From Brenneria sp. hezel4-2-4 (lineage in GTDB: Bacteria; Pseudomonadota; Gammaproteobacteria; Enterobacterales; Enterobacteriaceae): a stretch of 64,000 bases of DNA. The stretch covers positions 1 through 64,000 of the forward strand of contig NZ_JABJXS010000008.1 in the NCBI RefSeq assembly GCF_013155275.1. Direction: 5' to 3'. This document shows, piece after piece, positions 48,925 to 58,640 of the stretch. Below the pieces are notes generated by a model that ran no database searches, had not been told where the DNA came from, and saw nothing but the letters and a program-made list of their open reading frames with translations. Each line of letters starts with the position of its first letter. Position 1 is the first letter of the stretch. Both the position numbers and the translations under genes were made by a program.

Positions 48925-49335
48925 CGTAACCCTGATTTTTCACCGCTTTATCGTTCCGCCATTGGTTTTGATCGCCTGTTCAATCTGTTGGAAACCGGCC
49001 AAACCCAAAGCAACGGCGGCTACCCTCCCTACAACGTCGAGTTAGTCGACGAAAACCAATATCGTATCGCGATTGCCGTCGCCGGTTTTGCCGAACAGGA
49101 ACTGGATATTACGGCCCACGACAATTTATTGATCGTGAAAGGGGCTCATGCCGGCGAACCGGTGGCTCGTAACTATTTATATCAAGGTATTGCCGAGCGT
49201 AATTTTGAACGCAAGTTCCAGTTGGCCGAGCATATTCAGATCAAAGGCGCCAATCTGGAAAACGGTTTGCTGTATATCGATCTGGAACGCGTTGTGCCGG
49301 AAACGATGAAGCCGCGTCGGATCGAAATCAAATAA
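48922..49335 (+). CDS. ibpA: Small heat shock protein IbpA
   Basis: A 137-aa alpha-crystallin-type chaperone that binds unfolding proteins in aggregates with IbpB and passes them to DnaK/ClpB. The alpha-crystallin domain (about 35-125) starts [22 protein letters not shown], and the C-terminal RRIEIK carries the IxI-type motif. The start [20 protein letters not shown] is set by AGGAGG; 14 upstream in-frame codons are not used. First gene of ibpAB. Confidence 0.97.
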   Translation: MRNPDFSPLYRSAIGFDRLFNLLETGQTQSNGGYPPYNVELVDENQYRIAIAVAGFAEQELDITAHDNLLIVKGAHAGEPVARNYLYQGIAERNFERKFQLAEHIQIKGANLENGLLYIDLERVVPETMKPRRIEIK

Positions 49336-49410
49336 CCGCGGCCGACGGCCACCTATTTATTGCGTTAATGAACCAAACATCGTCCGCCGAATGGGGACGA
49401 ACCCAGTAAC

Positions 49411-49458
49411 GTTCCGTGACTGGGAGAAATTGTCTCGCTTCATAGAAGGAGTAATAGT
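49411..49458 (+). ncRNA. ROSE-like RNA thermometer, ibpB leader
   Basis: CTCGCTT (49434-49440) pairs with the ibpB ribosome-binding site AAGGAG (49446-49451), again with one bulged G, as in the ibpA leader. A CCCAGT/ACTGGG hairpin (49411-49433) stands just upstream. Heat control of ibpB translation is known in E. coli. Confidence 0.65.
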
Positions 49459-49911
49459 ATGCGTAACTACGATTTATCACCCTTATTGCGTCAGTGGATC
49501 GGTTTCGACAAATTAGCCAGTTCGATGCAGGGGGGACAGGAGTCTATTGAGTTTCCTCCCTATAACATTGAGAAAAAAGACGATAATCATTATCGCATCA
49601 CGCTGGCTTTGGCCGGTTTCCAGCAAAGCGAGCTGGAAATTGAAGTGGAAGGCCCGCGCCTGACGGTGAAAGGCAATCCGACGCCGACAGAGAAAAAAGT
49701 GGAATATCTGCATCAGGGGTTGGTGTTTAAGCCATTTTCCCTGAGCTTTACGCTGGCGGAACATCTGCACGTCTCCGAGGCGCAGTTTGAACATGGGTTG
49801 CTGCATATCGATCTGGTGCGCGACGTGCCGGAAGCATTGCAGCCGCAGCGGATTGCCATCGGCAATAGCCGCCCGGTATTGACCCAGTCATCTGCTGATG
49901 ATGAAGCATAA
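49459..49911 (+). CDS. ibpB: Small heat shock protein IbpB
   Basis: A 150-aa partner of IbpA, starting [20 protein letters not shown]. It has the alpha-crystallin domain ([22 protein letters not shown] to about residue 125) and the RIAI C-terminal motif. It follows ibpA by 123 bp with its own thermometer leader. The C-terminal tail is a few residues longer than in E. coli. Confidence 0.97.
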   Translation: MRNYDLSPLLRQWIGFDKLASSMQGGQESIEFPPYNIEKKDDNHYRITLALAGFQQSELEIEVEGPRLTVKGNPTPTEKKVEYLHQGLVFKPFSLSFTLAEHLHVSEAQFEHGLLHIDLVRDVPEALQPQRIAIGNSRPVLTQSSADDEA

Positions 49912-49939
49912 TTTCCGTTGATCATCGTTTTGTTTGTTG

Positions 49940-49974
49940 CGCCCGCTGCTTAGCCGAGTAGCGGGCGTTTTTTT
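49940..49974 (+). terminator. ibpAB terminator
   Basis: The stem CGCCCGCT (49940-49947) / AGCGGGCG (49960-49967) is followed by seven T residues, about 30 bp after ibpB. Confidence 0.9.
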
Positions 49975-49975
49975 G

Positions 49976-50048
49976 CGTGCTATCCCTGCCCGCCCCCTGA
50001 CGGGCCGACGCTTCGCGTTGTTGAAAAACGCTCCCGGCGTTTTTTTCT
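49976..50048 (-). repeat. Three-hairpin repeat between ibpB and yidE
   Basis: Read on the minus strand: hairpin I AAAAACGC-CGGGA-GCGTTTTT (50024-50044), hairpin II ACGC-GAA-GCGT (50008-50018), linker GGCCCGTCAGG, and a degenerate hairpin III around CAGGGATAG (49976-49997). Hairpin II differs from the other copies yet stays paired. Confidence 0.75.
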
Positions 50049-50190
50049 TATGGAAACTTTTTGTGCTGCCCGCCACGTTTCCTACGGTGTCATTCTGCCA
50101 GAATCAGTGACAGTAAAAGCTAATGCTTAACTAAAGAGCGTGTTTTTAGTTTTCTTTCCAATAAGATACGTCCGCACAAGGATACAAGGT

Positions 50191-51849
50191 ATGAGTGATA
50201 TCGCGCTTACCGTTAGTATGTTGGCGCTGGTGGCGGTTTTAGGGTTATGGATCGGCAACTGGCGGATTTACGGGGTAGGTCTAGGGATTGGCGGGGTGTT
50301 GTTCGGCGGGATCATCGTCGGACACTTTGCTCAGAGCTATCAGTTCACCCTGAATGACGACATGCTGCATTTTATTCAGGAGTTTGGGCTAATTCTGTTT
50401 GTGTATACCATCGGTATTCAGGTCGGGCCGGGTTTTTTCTCTTCATTACGCGTTTCCGGGCTGCGCCTCAACGGTTTTGCGATCCTGACCGTGTTGCTTG
50501 GCTGTGTGGTGACGGTGATTATTCATAAAATGTTCAATGTGCCGTTGCCGATTATTCTGGGGATTTTTTCGGGCGCCGTTACCAATACGCCTTCTTTGGG
50601 GGCGGCTCAGCAAATCCTGACCGATCTCGGTTCCAGCGGAACGCTGGTCAATCAGATGGGGATGGGGTATGCGATGGCTTACCCGCTGGGCATCTGCGGC
50701 ATTTTGCTGGTGATGTGGCTGCTGCGCGTTGTGTTTCGCGTGGTGGTGGATGCGGAAGCCAGGCAGTTTGAGAACAGCAACGGCATGCATCATGAACAAC
50801 TGCATACCATGAATGTGGCCGTCTCCAACTCAAACCTGCAAGGGCTGGCGATACAGGACGTTCCCATTCTGAATCGCGACGCCATTGTGTGCTCCCGTCT
50901 CAAGCGCGGAGATGACCTGATGGTGCCGTCTCCCGCAACCATTATTCAACTGGGCGACTATTTACATCTGGTCGGCGCGAAAAGCGATCTGGAACAGGCC
51001 CGGCTGGTGATCGGCAATGAAGTGGACACGTCATTGTCGACCCGCGGCACAGAGTTGCATGTCGAGCGGGTGGTGGTGACCAATGAAAAAGTGCTGGGGC
51101 GCAAGATCCGTGAATTAAACCTGAAGCAAAATTATGACGTGGTGATTTCCCGCCTTAACCGTGCCGGCGTCGAACTGGTCGCCAGCAATAACGCCAGTCT
51201 GCAATTCGGCGATATTCTTAATCTGGTCGGGCGCAAGAGCGCGATTGACGCCGTGGCGGATATTGTGGGGAATGCTCAGCAGAAGCTCCAGCAGGTGCAA
51301 ATGTTGCCGGTGTTTATTGGCGTCGGCCTCGGCGTGTTGCTGGGATCTATTCCGCTGTTTATTCCCGGTTTTCCGGTCGCCTTACGGTTGGGGCTGGCCG
51401 GCGGGCCGCTGGTGGTGGCCTTGATTCTGGGGCGTATCGGCGGTATCGGTAAGCTGTATTGGTTTATGCCTCCCAGCGCTAACCTTGCCTTGCGCGAACT
51501 GGGAATTGTGTTGTTTTTAGCGGTGGTCGGGCTGAAGTCCGGCGGGGATTTTGTGGAAACGTTGTTGCATGGTGATGGTATATGGTGGATTGGCTACGGG
51601 GGCTTAATCACCATTATTCCTTTATTGATTGTCGGGACGCTGGCGCGCGTTGTCTGCAAAATGAATTACCTGACGCTGTGCGGCATGTTGTCAGGATCGA
51701 TGACGGACCCGCCGGCGCTGGCGTTCGCCAATGGGCTGCATCCCACCAGCGGCGCGGCGGCATTGTCCTATGCCACGGTGTACCCGTTAGCGATGTTTTT
51801 GCGCATTATTTCGCCACAGCTTCTGGCCGTCCTGTTTTGGGCGATGTGA
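50191..51849 (+). CDS. yidE: AspT/YidE-family putative transporter
   Basis: A 552-aa inner-membrane protein with about ten helices in two halves and two central RCK/TrkA_C domains (about 190-360: [16 protein letters not shown] and [16 protein letters not shown]). The family includes the aspartate:alanine exchanger AspT; the YidE substrate is unknown. Family glycine-rich blocks [18 protein letters not shown] and [19 protein letters not shown] are present. The start MSDIALTVS is 17 codons inside the longest frame and matches E. coli. Confidence 0.9.
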   Translation: MSDIALTVSMLALVAVLGLWIGNWRIYGVGLGIGGVLFGGIIVGHFAQSYQFTLNDDMLHFIQEFGLILFVYTIGIQVGPGFFSSLRVSGLRLNGFAILTVLLGCVVTVIIHKMFNVPLPIILGIFSGAVTNTPSLGAAQQILTDLGSSGTLVNQMGMGYAMAYPLGICGILLVMWLLRVVFRVVVDAEARQFENSNGMHHEQLHTMNVAVSNSNLQGLAIQDVPILNRDAIVCSRLKRGDDLMVPSPATIIQLGDYLHLVGAKSDLEQARLVIGNEVDTSLSTRGTELHVERVVVTNEKVLGRKIRELNLKQNYDVVISRLNRAGVELVASNNASLQFGDILNLVGRKSAIDAVADIVGNAQQKLQQVQMLPVFIGVGLGVLLGSIPLFIPGFPVALRLGLAGGPLVVALILGRIGGIGKLYWFMPPSANLALRELGIVLFLAVVGLKSGGDFVETLLHGDGIWWIGYGGLITIIPLLIVGTLARVVCKMNYLTLCGMLSGSMTDPPALAFANGLHPTSGAAALSYATVYPLAMFLRIISPQLLAVLFWAM

Positions 51850-51898
51850 CAAAGGCTTAGGCGGGGATGGCAAGGTCATTGTTATGACTGGAAATAAA

Positions 51899-51934
51899 AT
51901 AATAAAGGAGGGGGAAACCTCTCCTTTATTATTT
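51899..51934 (+). terminator. yidE terminator
   Basis: The stem AATAAAGGAG (51901-51910) / CTCCTTTATT (51921-51930) lies 50 bp after the yidE stop. A-rich and T-rich flanks allow use in both directions. Confidence 0.7.
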
Positions 51935-52166
51935 AGGGCGAGGATAATTATCGGGAAAAATAAATAAAAATTTGTTATTTATCTTTTTTAATGGTTAGTT
52001 TTACCGTCTTTAATAATTCCAGTGTTTTATATTTTATTTATAAAAAATGAATCAGGTTAATTTTATGTGCCTTAATTGTTATTTATCCTTGTTTTTAGCG
52101 TTTAATATTTATTTTTAGAAAATATCGATTCGATATATAAGTTAATAAACAGCTTTAGTAACTAAA

Positions 52167-52270
52167 GTAACACGGCTTTCACTATGTGTTATAATATTAT
52201 ATTTCCATGAATTATTGGATTTGATAGGGCGAGAAAAATACCGTGGCACGACTATTTTCTCGCCTTTTTT
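52167..52270 (+). ncRNA. Candidate small RNA or attenuated leader
   Basis: In the 563-bp gap between yidE and the DASS transporter, GTAACA (52167-52172) and TATAAT (52190-52195) are 17 bp apart. About 30 bp downstream a strong terminator GGCGAGAAAA/TTTTCTCGCC (52228-52264) with six T residues closes the unit. A transcript of about 70 nt would result. It holds a five-codon frame (MNYWI) at about 52207. It could be a free sRNA or a leader that stops transcription before the transporter. The rest of the gap is AT-rich and empty. Confidence 0.4.
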
Positions 52271-52412
52271 CTACTGATGTTTCCTGTTGCGCGAGTTAAT
52301 GGGTTATTGACCGGCAGGGTGATGAAGGAAGAATAAAAGAAACGCCGACTCCTCCGCACGGAACATCCGTTGTGAATTAGTGAATTTTGTTTCAATGGAG
52401 AGTGGTGTTCCT

Positions 52413-53825
52413 ATGTCTGCAAATAGTAGCAGGTTGTTAAAGCTTCTGATTATATTCTGTATCGCCGGTGGATTGTGGTTACTCCCGGTTCCTGACGGCG
52501 TTAAGCCCGATGCCTGGCACTTAATGGCGATTTTCGTTGCCACAGTGGTCGGCCTGATCCTTTCCCCTTACCCTTTGGGCGCGATGGCGATGTTCAGCCT
52601 GACATCGGTCGCCATTCTGGGTTTGCTCTCCATTAAAGATGTTCTGGCTGGCTTCAGCGATCCGACTATCTGGATGATTGCCTGCGCATTCTTTATTTCC
52701 CGCGGCTTTATTAAAACCGGGTTTGGCCGGCGCATCGGTTTGCTGTTTATCAGCAAGTTGGGTAACAGTTCGCTGGGCCTGGCTTACGGGCTGGTGTTCA
52801 CCGATTTGCTGTTCGCCCCGGCGATGCCGTCGACGTCCGCACGCTGCGGCGGGATTATTACTCCGCTGTTCCGTTCCATCGCCGAGGCATACGACTCAAC
52901 GCCGGAAAAAGGCACACAACGGCGTATCGGCGCCTTTCTGGTGCAGTCCATTTTCCAGTGTAACGCCGTGACTTCCGCCATGTTTATGACCTCCATGGCC
53001 GGTAACCCGATGGTGGCGAAACTGGCTTCTCAGTTCGGCATTCATATCAGTTGGACTGACTGGGCGCTGGCAACGCTGCTGCCCGGTTTCCTCTCGCTGG
53101 CCCTGATCCCGTACCTGATTTACCGCTTCTATCCGCCGGAACTGAAGAAAACCTCGGAAATGCGCGCGATTGCCGTTGAAAGATTGCGTGAAATGGGGGC
53201 GATGAGCCGCGACGAGTGGGTGGTGTTAGGCGTATTCCTGGGGCTGGTCACATTCTGGGTGTTGGGTTCCACGCTGAATATTGACGCGACGCTGACCGCG
53301 CTGGCGGGCCTGAGCGTTCTGTTGCTCAGTCGCGCGTTGAGCTGGGATGATGTGATCGGCGAAAAAGAAGCCTGGCATACCGTGGTATGGTTCGCCGTGC
53401 TGATGACGCTGGCCGGGCAGCTCAACAAAATGGGTCTGATTTCCTGGCTTGGCGGTCTGGCCGGCAACGCGGTAAGCGGTATGCACTGGCTGCCGATGCT
53501 GGGCCTGCTGCTGCTGATTTACTACTACAGCCACTATCTGATGGCGAGCGCGATCGCCCATATCAGCGCGATGTATGCGATTTTCGTTTCGATTGCGCTG
53601 GCGGCGGGCGCGCCACCGATGCTGACGGTGTTAGTCTTCGGTATTTTCAGTAACCTGTTTATGTCCACCACCCACTACTCCAGCGGCCCTGCGCCGATTC
53701 TGTTCGGCTGTGGTTACATGCCGCTGAGCACCTGGTGGAAGATCGGTTTCCTGGTCAGCCTGGTGATTATCCCCATCTGGCTGGGCGTCGGCGGCATGTG
53801 GTGGAAACTGCTCGGTTTTTGGTAA
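52413..53825 (+). CDS. DASS-family di/tricarboxylate transporter
   Basis: A 470-aa inner-membrane permease of the divalent-anion:sodium symporter family, the group of CitT and TtdT. It has about 12 helices. PVPDGVKPDAWHL near the start, the substrate-loop segments APAMPSTSARCGG and FMTSMAGNPMVAKLA, and the second-half TTHYSSGPAPILFGCGY fit the family. The substrate is probably a C4-dicarboxylate or citrate, inferred from the neighbouring DcuS/DcuR pair. The start at 52413 follows GGAGAG; an in-frame ATG at 52380 has no such site. Confidence 0.85.
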   Translation: MSANSSRLLKLLIIFCIAGGLWLLPVPDGVKPDAWHLMAIFVATVVGLILSPYPLGAMAMFSLTSVAILGLLSIKDVLAGFSDPTIWMIACAFFISRGFIKTGFGRRIGLLFISKLGNSSLGLAYGLVFTDLLFAPAMPSTSARCGGIITPLFRSIAEAYDSTPEKGTQRRIGAFLVQSIFQCNAVTSAMFMTSMAGNPMVAKLASQFGIHISWTDWALATLLPGFLSLALIPYLIYRFYPPELKKTSEMRAIAVERLREMGAMSRDEWVVLGVFLGLVTFWVLGSTLNIDATLTALAGLSVLLLSRALSWDDVIGEKEAWHTVVWFAVLMTLAGQLNKMGLISWLGGLAGNAVSGMHWLPMLGLLLLIYYYSHYLMASAIAHISAMYAIFVSIALAAGAPPMLTVLVFGIFSNLFMSTTHYSSGPAPILFGCGYMPLSTWWKIGFLVSLVIIPIWLGVGGMWWKLLGFW

Positions 53826-53875
53826 TACCCGATAGATCCCTTTGGTTATAACGATTTACGTTCCTTCCTAAGATG

Positions 53876-53905
53876 ATGCGCTCTGCCCCCGGAGGTAGAG
53901 CGCAT
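53876..53905 (+). terminator. Hairpin between the DASS gene and dcuS
   Basis: A perfect 9-bp stem ATGCGCTCT (53876-53884) / AGAGCGCAT (53897-53905) lies 50 bp after the transporter stop and has no T-run. It could be a rho-independent-like stop, a processing site or an operator for dcuS. Confidence 0.4.
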
Positions 53906-53984
53906 TCAGCGTCCTCCTCGACACGCGAAAAGCGACGAAACAGTATAAGATGGCGGTGTAACGATGGTCATTCCGGAGAGCGAC

Positions 53985-55598
53985 ATGAGTATGAAAAAAA
54001 CACCGTTGAAATTGGGAACTTCGGTGTTTCTGATGGTTTCGGCGGTGATTGGCGCTGTGCTGTTGGTCGTATACGCCTTACTGTTTTTCCGCATTAACCA
54101 GCTATCAGAGGATCATCTGCGGGAAAAAGCCTTCGCCATTGCCCGCACATTTGCCGCTTCACCGGTGGTCATTAATGAGTTACAGGGGGTCGGCAATCCA
54201 AAAGCGGTGCAGGATTCGGCGGAAGTGATCCGCCTGCGTAACCAGTTGCTCTTTGTGACCGTCACCGATATGGACACCGTTCGCCATACCCATCCCGAGC
54301 GGGAAAGGATTGGTGAATATTTTGCGGGGCGGGATATTTATCCGGCCTTGCTGGGGATGGAGAACACGTCTATTAGCCGGGGAACGCTTGATCCGGCGCT
54401 ACGGGTTTTTACGCCGGTCTTTGACGGTAATCACCGGCAGATTGGCGTGGTGGCCTTGGGGATCGCACTGACTAGCGTGCAAAAGGTCATCAGCGAGAAC
54501 CGCTGGATGATCCCCTGGACTATCCTGGCCGGCGCGCTGGTTGGCTGGTTCGGCACCTTGATTCTGGTGAAAATACTCAAACGAATCATGTTGGGTTTTG
54601 AGCCGTTTGAGATCTCTAATCTGTTTGAGCAGCGCAACGCGATGTTGAAGCAGATTAAGGAAGGGGTGATAGCGGTTGACCGGCATGCTCGCATTACGGT
54701 GATCAATGATGAAGCCAAGCGGTTGTTTCGACAAAGTAATCCGACGACCAATAAGTCGACCGAGAGCGTCAGCGAACAGTGGCTGGAGCATCTGCATCTG
54801 AAACAGGTTCTGGAGAGCGGCACTCCGTGCCGCGATGAAGAAATCAACGTTAACGGACATCTGTTGCTGACCAATACGGTGCCGGTGTTTGTTAAAGGCG
54901 ATATTATCGGGGCCATCGCCACATTTCGTGATAAAACGGAAATCAGCCAGCTGCTACAGCGTTTGAGCGGTATGTCCTATTATGCGGACGCCCTGCGGGC
55001 GCAGTCGCATGAATTTATGAATAAGCTGCACGTGATATTGGGAATGCTGCACTTAAAATATTATCCTCAACTGGAGGATTATATTTTGAAAACCGCCAAT
55101 AATTATCAGGCGGAAATCGGCTCCATTATTCGTAAGGTAAAATCGCCGGTGATCGCTGGTTTCCTGTTGGGTAAAATTAACCGCGCCCGCGATCTTGGCA
55201 TCGTGTTATCCATCAGCGAAGAAAGCCTGCTGCCGGATACGGATGATGTCGATGCCACCAATGAATTGATTACTGTGTTGGGTAACCTGATTGAAAACGC
55301 CATGGACGCCATAAACGGCCAGGAAAATTGCGAAATCAGCGTCAGTTTCCATCATCAGGATGGGCGTTTGCATGTTACCGTCGGTGATGACGGGCCTGGG
55401 ATTGCGTTGGCGGATCAGGAACGTATTTATGAACAGGGTTTTTCCACCAAAGGCAGTGGACGCGGTATTGGTCTGTATCTGACCAAACAGAGTCTGGAGA
55501 AGATCGGCGGCAACATCGATTTTGAGTCGGAACCTGAGGTATACACCCAGTTTTTCGTTAATATTCCTTATCAAGCAAGGCTGTTTGACCATGATTAA
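53985..55598 (+). CDS. dcuS: C4-dicarboxylate sensor kinase DcuS (CitA family)
   Basis: A 537-aa membrane histidine kinase for external C4-dicarboxylates or citrate. Two membrane helices (about 13-35 and 172-195) enclose a periplasmic PAS domain with the ligand-binding segments MDTVRHTHPER and LRVFTPVFD, both matching E. coli DcuS. A cytoplasmic PAS follows, then the phospho-acceptor block LRAQSHEFMNKLHVI, the N box LIENAMDAI and G boxes DDGPGIA and GRGIGLYLTKQ. The start at 53985 follows GGAGAG. It overlaps dcuR by 8 bp. Confidence 0.92.
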   Translation: MSMKKTPLKLGTSVFLMVSAVIGAVLLVVYALLFFRINQLSEDHLREKAFAIARTFAASPVVINELQGVGNPKAVQDSAEVIRLRNQLLFVTVTDMDTVRHTHPERERIGEYFAGRDIYPALLGMENTSISRGTLDPALRVFTPVFDGNHRQIGVVALGIALTSVQKVISENRWMIPWTILAGALVGWFGTLILVKILKRIMLGFEPFEISNLFEQRNAMLKQIKEGVIAVDRHARITVINDEAKRLFRQSNPTTNKSTESVSEQWLEHLHLKQVLESGTPCRDEEINVNGHLLLTNTVPVFVKGDIIGAIATFRDKTEISQLLQRLSGMSYYADALRAQSHEFMNKLHVILGMLHLKYYPQLEDYILKTANNYQAEIGSIIRKVKSPVIAGFLLGKINRARDLGIVLSISEESLLPDTDDVDATNELITVLGNLIENAMDAINGQENCEISVSFHHQDGRLHVTVGDDGPGIALADQERIYEQGFSTKGSGRGIGLYLTKQSLEKIGGNIDFESEPEVYTQFFVNIPYQARLFDHD

Positions 55599-56313
55599 TG
55601 TACTGATTGTTGATGACGATGCCATGGTTGCAGAGCTGAATAAATCATATCTGAATCAGGTTTCCGGATTTAGCTGTTATGCGACGGTGCCCACCTTGCA
55701 GCAGGCGAGAAATCTACTGATGCAACCGAATTCCGATATCGATCTGGTATTGCTGGATATCTATATGCAGCAGGATAACGGGCTGGATTTATTGCCCACC
55801 ATCCGTGAATTCAGCGAGAAGACGGATGTGATCATTATTTCTTCCGCCAGCGACGTCCATACCATCAAAAAAGCGCTGCACTACGGCGTGGTGGATTACC
55901 TGATCAAGCCTTTCCAGTTCTCACGATTTGAACAGGCATTGACGGCTTATCGTGAAGAAGCCAATTTACTGAAACACCGCGATTTCGTTGCGCAGTCCGA
56001 TATTGATAATCTGATCCGCCGCACCAGCGGCAATTCAGCCAGCGAGCGTAAGAAATTGCCGAAAGGGCTGACCAGCTTAACGCTGCGCACCGTGTGCGAA
56101 TGGATTGAAGGGAATCAGGGCGCGGAGTTTTCAACGGAAATGCTGGCCAATGCGATCGGCATTTCTCGTGTCTCATGCCGTAAATATCTGATCTATCTGG
56201 CTGAAACCGGGATTCTGGCGACCAATATTCTGTACGGCTCTACGGGTCGCCCGGTCTATCTCTATCGCCTGTTGCCGGAAAAGCAGGATGCATTGCGGCA
56301 GTATTGCGAATAG
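55591..56313 (+). CDS. dcuR: Response regulator DcuR
   Basis: A 240-aa CitB-type response regulator. The receiver has VDDDAMVAELN and the phospho-acceptor in LVLLDIYMQQDNGLDLLP (Asp near 57). KPFQFSRFEQAL matches DcuR. The C-terminal helix-turn-helix is ISRVSCRKYLIYL with GRPVYLYR. It is read with dcuS by 8-bp overlap. In E. coli DcuR turns on fumarate respiration and carboxylate transporters; here the likely targets are the two flanking transporter genes. Confidence 0.92.
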   Translation: MINVLIVDDDAMVAELNKSYLNQVSGFSCYATVPTLQQARNLLMQPNSDIDLVLLDIYMQQDNGLDLLPTIREFSEKTDVIIISSASDVHTIKKALHYGVVDYLIKPFQFSRFEQALTAYREEANLLKHRDFVAQSDIDNLIRRTSGNSASERKKLPKGLTSLTLRTVCEWIEGNQGAEFSTEMLANAIGISRVSCRKYLIYLAETGILATNILYGSTGRPVYLYRLLPEKQDALRQYCE

Positions 56314-56341
56314 GCGACGTTCCCACCGCTTTTTTCGTAAA

Positions 56342-56371
56342 AAAACGCCACGGCAACCACCGTGGCGTTTT
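56342..56371. terminator. Bidirectional terminator between dcuR and the 2HCT gene
   Basis: The perfect 12-bp stem AAAACGCCACGG (56342-56353) / CCGTGGCGTTTT (56360-56371) lies between the convergent stops, with T-runs both ways. Confidence 0.9.
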
Positions 56372-56395
56372 GCATTATGGATGAATCGTTGGGGG

Positions 56396-57748
56396 CTATA
56401 CCATCCAGCCGAGCAGCAACGTCGCGCCGATAACCGTTGAGGCACCGCCGATGCGGGTAGCGATCTGTGCGAACGGCATCAGTGACATACGGTTAGATGC
56501 TGACAGAATCGCAACATCACCCGTACCGCCCAGCCCGCTGTGGCAGGTGGTGACGATAGAGGCTTCTATCGGGTACATGTTCAGGTAAGGGGCGATGAAG
56601 AAGCTCACCAGAGCCATGGAGAGCACCACTGAGCCACAAACGATCACATATCCAACAGAGAATACGGCCACGACGCTTTCTAACGGGATATATAGCATAC
56701 CTAGCCCAATCATCAGCGGCCATACCAGCGAACTGGACACAAACTTGTAAACGCTGTGCGCGCCGGTTTCCATGCTGGAAGGGATCACTCGGCTGTATTT
56801 ACAGAACACGGCGATCAGAATCATGAGCACGGGGCCTGGAATATGCACCAGTTGTTCAAACAGACCGCCGACGATGAAGAAGGCGCAAATCATCAGTAAA
56901 CCACCGCCCATCAGATGAAAATCAACCGGTTTAGGCGCCTCGGTCACGTTGAATAGCGCATTATCTTCATCGCTGCGTACCAGACGGCCTTCACCGTTCA
57001 GGTCTTTACGACGCATGCCAAGACGGGACAATATGCCGGCACAGAAAATAGCAAAGATATTGCCGACAACGGCGGCCGGCGCCAACTGTGCGACATAGAC
57101 ATCCGGTGTTTGCCCTAAAATGGCGGAATATGCCAGTGATAACGGCAGAATACCTTCGCCGATCCCGCCGCCGATAATTGGAACGATGATAAAAAAGAAC
57201 GTGTGGTAGACGCTGTAACCACAGAGCTTACCGACGAGCAAGCCTGTCACCAATGCGGTTGCAGTGCCGACAACCAGCGGAACGAACATGCGAATCATCC
57301 CTTGAATCAGGATTTTCCGATTCATTCCCAGAATGCTGCCGACAACCAGGCAGGCAATAACGAAATAAAGGAAATTCGCTTCCTTCATCAGCAGGTGGAC
57401 CGTTTTCATGGTGTTGTCATTGAATAAATGAAAATACACCAGAATGGATGGCACCATCAGACAAAGAATCGCCGGACCGCCGATATCTTTAAATACCGGT
57501 ATTTTATGTCCGATATGGGCCAGTAAAAACCCCATGGTCATGATAACGGCAAAGCCGCCAATCATATTCTTAGGCAGAAATCCTTTATAGGCGGCAATAA
57601 ACACAATGGCGCTAATTGCAATAAAGAGAGCAACAGGAACGGAGCCAATGGTTTTTTTTAAGAGACGTATCACAAATGATGAAGCAGATGGTGATGTTTC
57701 GATGGCGAGATTGCTCTCACATAAAATATCAGTTTCTATTTTTTTCAT
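56396..57748 (-). CDS. 2-hydroxycarboxylate transporter (CitS/CimH/MaeN family)
   Basis: A 450-aa sodium-coupled citrate or malate symporter. There are about 11 helices and both re-entrant-loop motifs: GGGIGEGILPLS in the first half and CHSGLGGTGDVAIL in the second, with the family's RIGG block near the C-terminus. It lies convergent to dcuSR, so DcuR control from the long 1.15-kb upstream gap is plausible. The ATG at 57748 follows AGGGTG; a GTG three codons upstream is an alternative. Citrate versus malate cannot be told from sequence. Confidence 0.9.
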   Translation of the reverse strand: MKKIETDILCESNLAIETSPSASSFVIRLLKKTIGSVPVALFIAISAIVFIAAYKGFLPKNMIGGFAVIMTMGFLLAHIGHKIPVFKDIGGPAILCLMVPSILVYFHLFNDNTMKTVHLLMKEANFLYFVIACLVVGSILGMNRKILIQGMIRMFVPLVVGTATALVTGLLVGKLCGYSVYHTFFFIIVPIIGGGIGEGILPLSLAYSAILGQTPDVYVAQLAPAAVVGNIFAIFCAGILSRLGMRRKDLNGEGRLVRSDEDNALFNVTEAPKPVDFHLMGGGLLMICAFFIVGGLFEQLVHIPGPVLMILIAVFCKYSRVIPSSMETGAHSVYKFVSSSLVWPLMIGLGMLYIPLESVVAVFSVGYVIVCGSVVLSMALVSFFIAPYLNMYPIEASIVTTCHSGLGGTGDVAILSASNRMSLMPFAQIATRIGGASTVIGATLLLGWMV

Positions 57749-58411
57749 TATATTCACCCTACCGGATAGTTGGTACAGAAACAGTCTGTATTTATCTTCA
57801 GAAAGTAAGAAAATTAGTTTTTTTGTTTTTTATCAACAAGTAACAAAAAAATAAAAATAGTGAAGTGTATTTAACCCTGTCTCAGGTTGGAGGGTAATTT
57901 AGCATGAGTAAATGTTAAAAATAATACGTCCTCCCGCAATTTATGGCATATTTGTGAACTTATCAGCAACTCCTTTTTAAATAACTTATCTTCTTTTTTT
58001 GTAATTAAAATAATTTATATGGCGGAGGTTGACGTATTTTGAGGTGGAATGTGAGTATGCGATAGAAAATATCACGTTATAGAAATAAGTAAATAGCAAG
58101 GATTGATGTTAATAAAAATATTTCCATAACTATAATTTTAATTTGTTTTTAGCGTAAATTAAAGGGATCGGCAGGTCATTTTTGTGTTTTATCGCCGGAA
58201 GCTATTTGTATGTTGCTTCTTGTTTTCCATGTTACCTAACCATGCCTTAACCCGGCATTCCTTTGCTCTGTCATCTTTACACACAAAACACATCCTGCAT
58301 TGGTTCGAACCCGTTTGTCGTCAAGCGTCGGTATGCATCTATGCGAGTCATACTCCGGTTATAAAGTTTTTTTATGCAGCGTAGATAGTCAGTTGATGGC
58401 TTATGAAGTAG

Positions 58412-58640
58412 GTGGATATATCACTTTTACTTATTATCTGGCAGGATTTTCACCTGTTGTTAACGTCTTTTGCAAAAAATAGTGCTCATATTGTAGGCAT
58501 GCCGCAGATCATTATTATAGTTTTTTTAACGGTGGTAATTTCTTTGATTGCACCACTTAATGGAGTATATAACTGGTTTTTATTATTTTAGTGAACAATA
58601 AAACTTAGTTTTTTTCTTATTGTTATATTTTAAACCTATG
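58412..58640 (+). pseudogene. Possible decayed low-affinity iron permease fragment
   Basis: A 59-codon frame (58412-58591, starting GTG) contains FAKNSAHIVGMPQ, a strongly hydrophobic stretch and APLNGVYNW. In spacing this recalls the first helix of the low-affinity iron permease family (FA...H..G.P ... PL ... W). After two stops the same frame continues with TIKLSFFLIVIF, again like the next helix of that family. By-eye similarity only; AT-rich DNA yields hydrophobic frames by chance, so this is a weak call. Confidence 0.25.

Noticed and set aside
52380-52413. Upstream start of the DASS transporter
   Set aside because: The GGAGAG site lies downstream of that ATG and correctly spaced before 52413.
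58184-58482. Two 60-66 aa frames in the gap before dppA
   Set aside because: Cysteine- and histidine-rich translation without start signals; no domain recognisable. The other reading frame gives the only coding-like trace.
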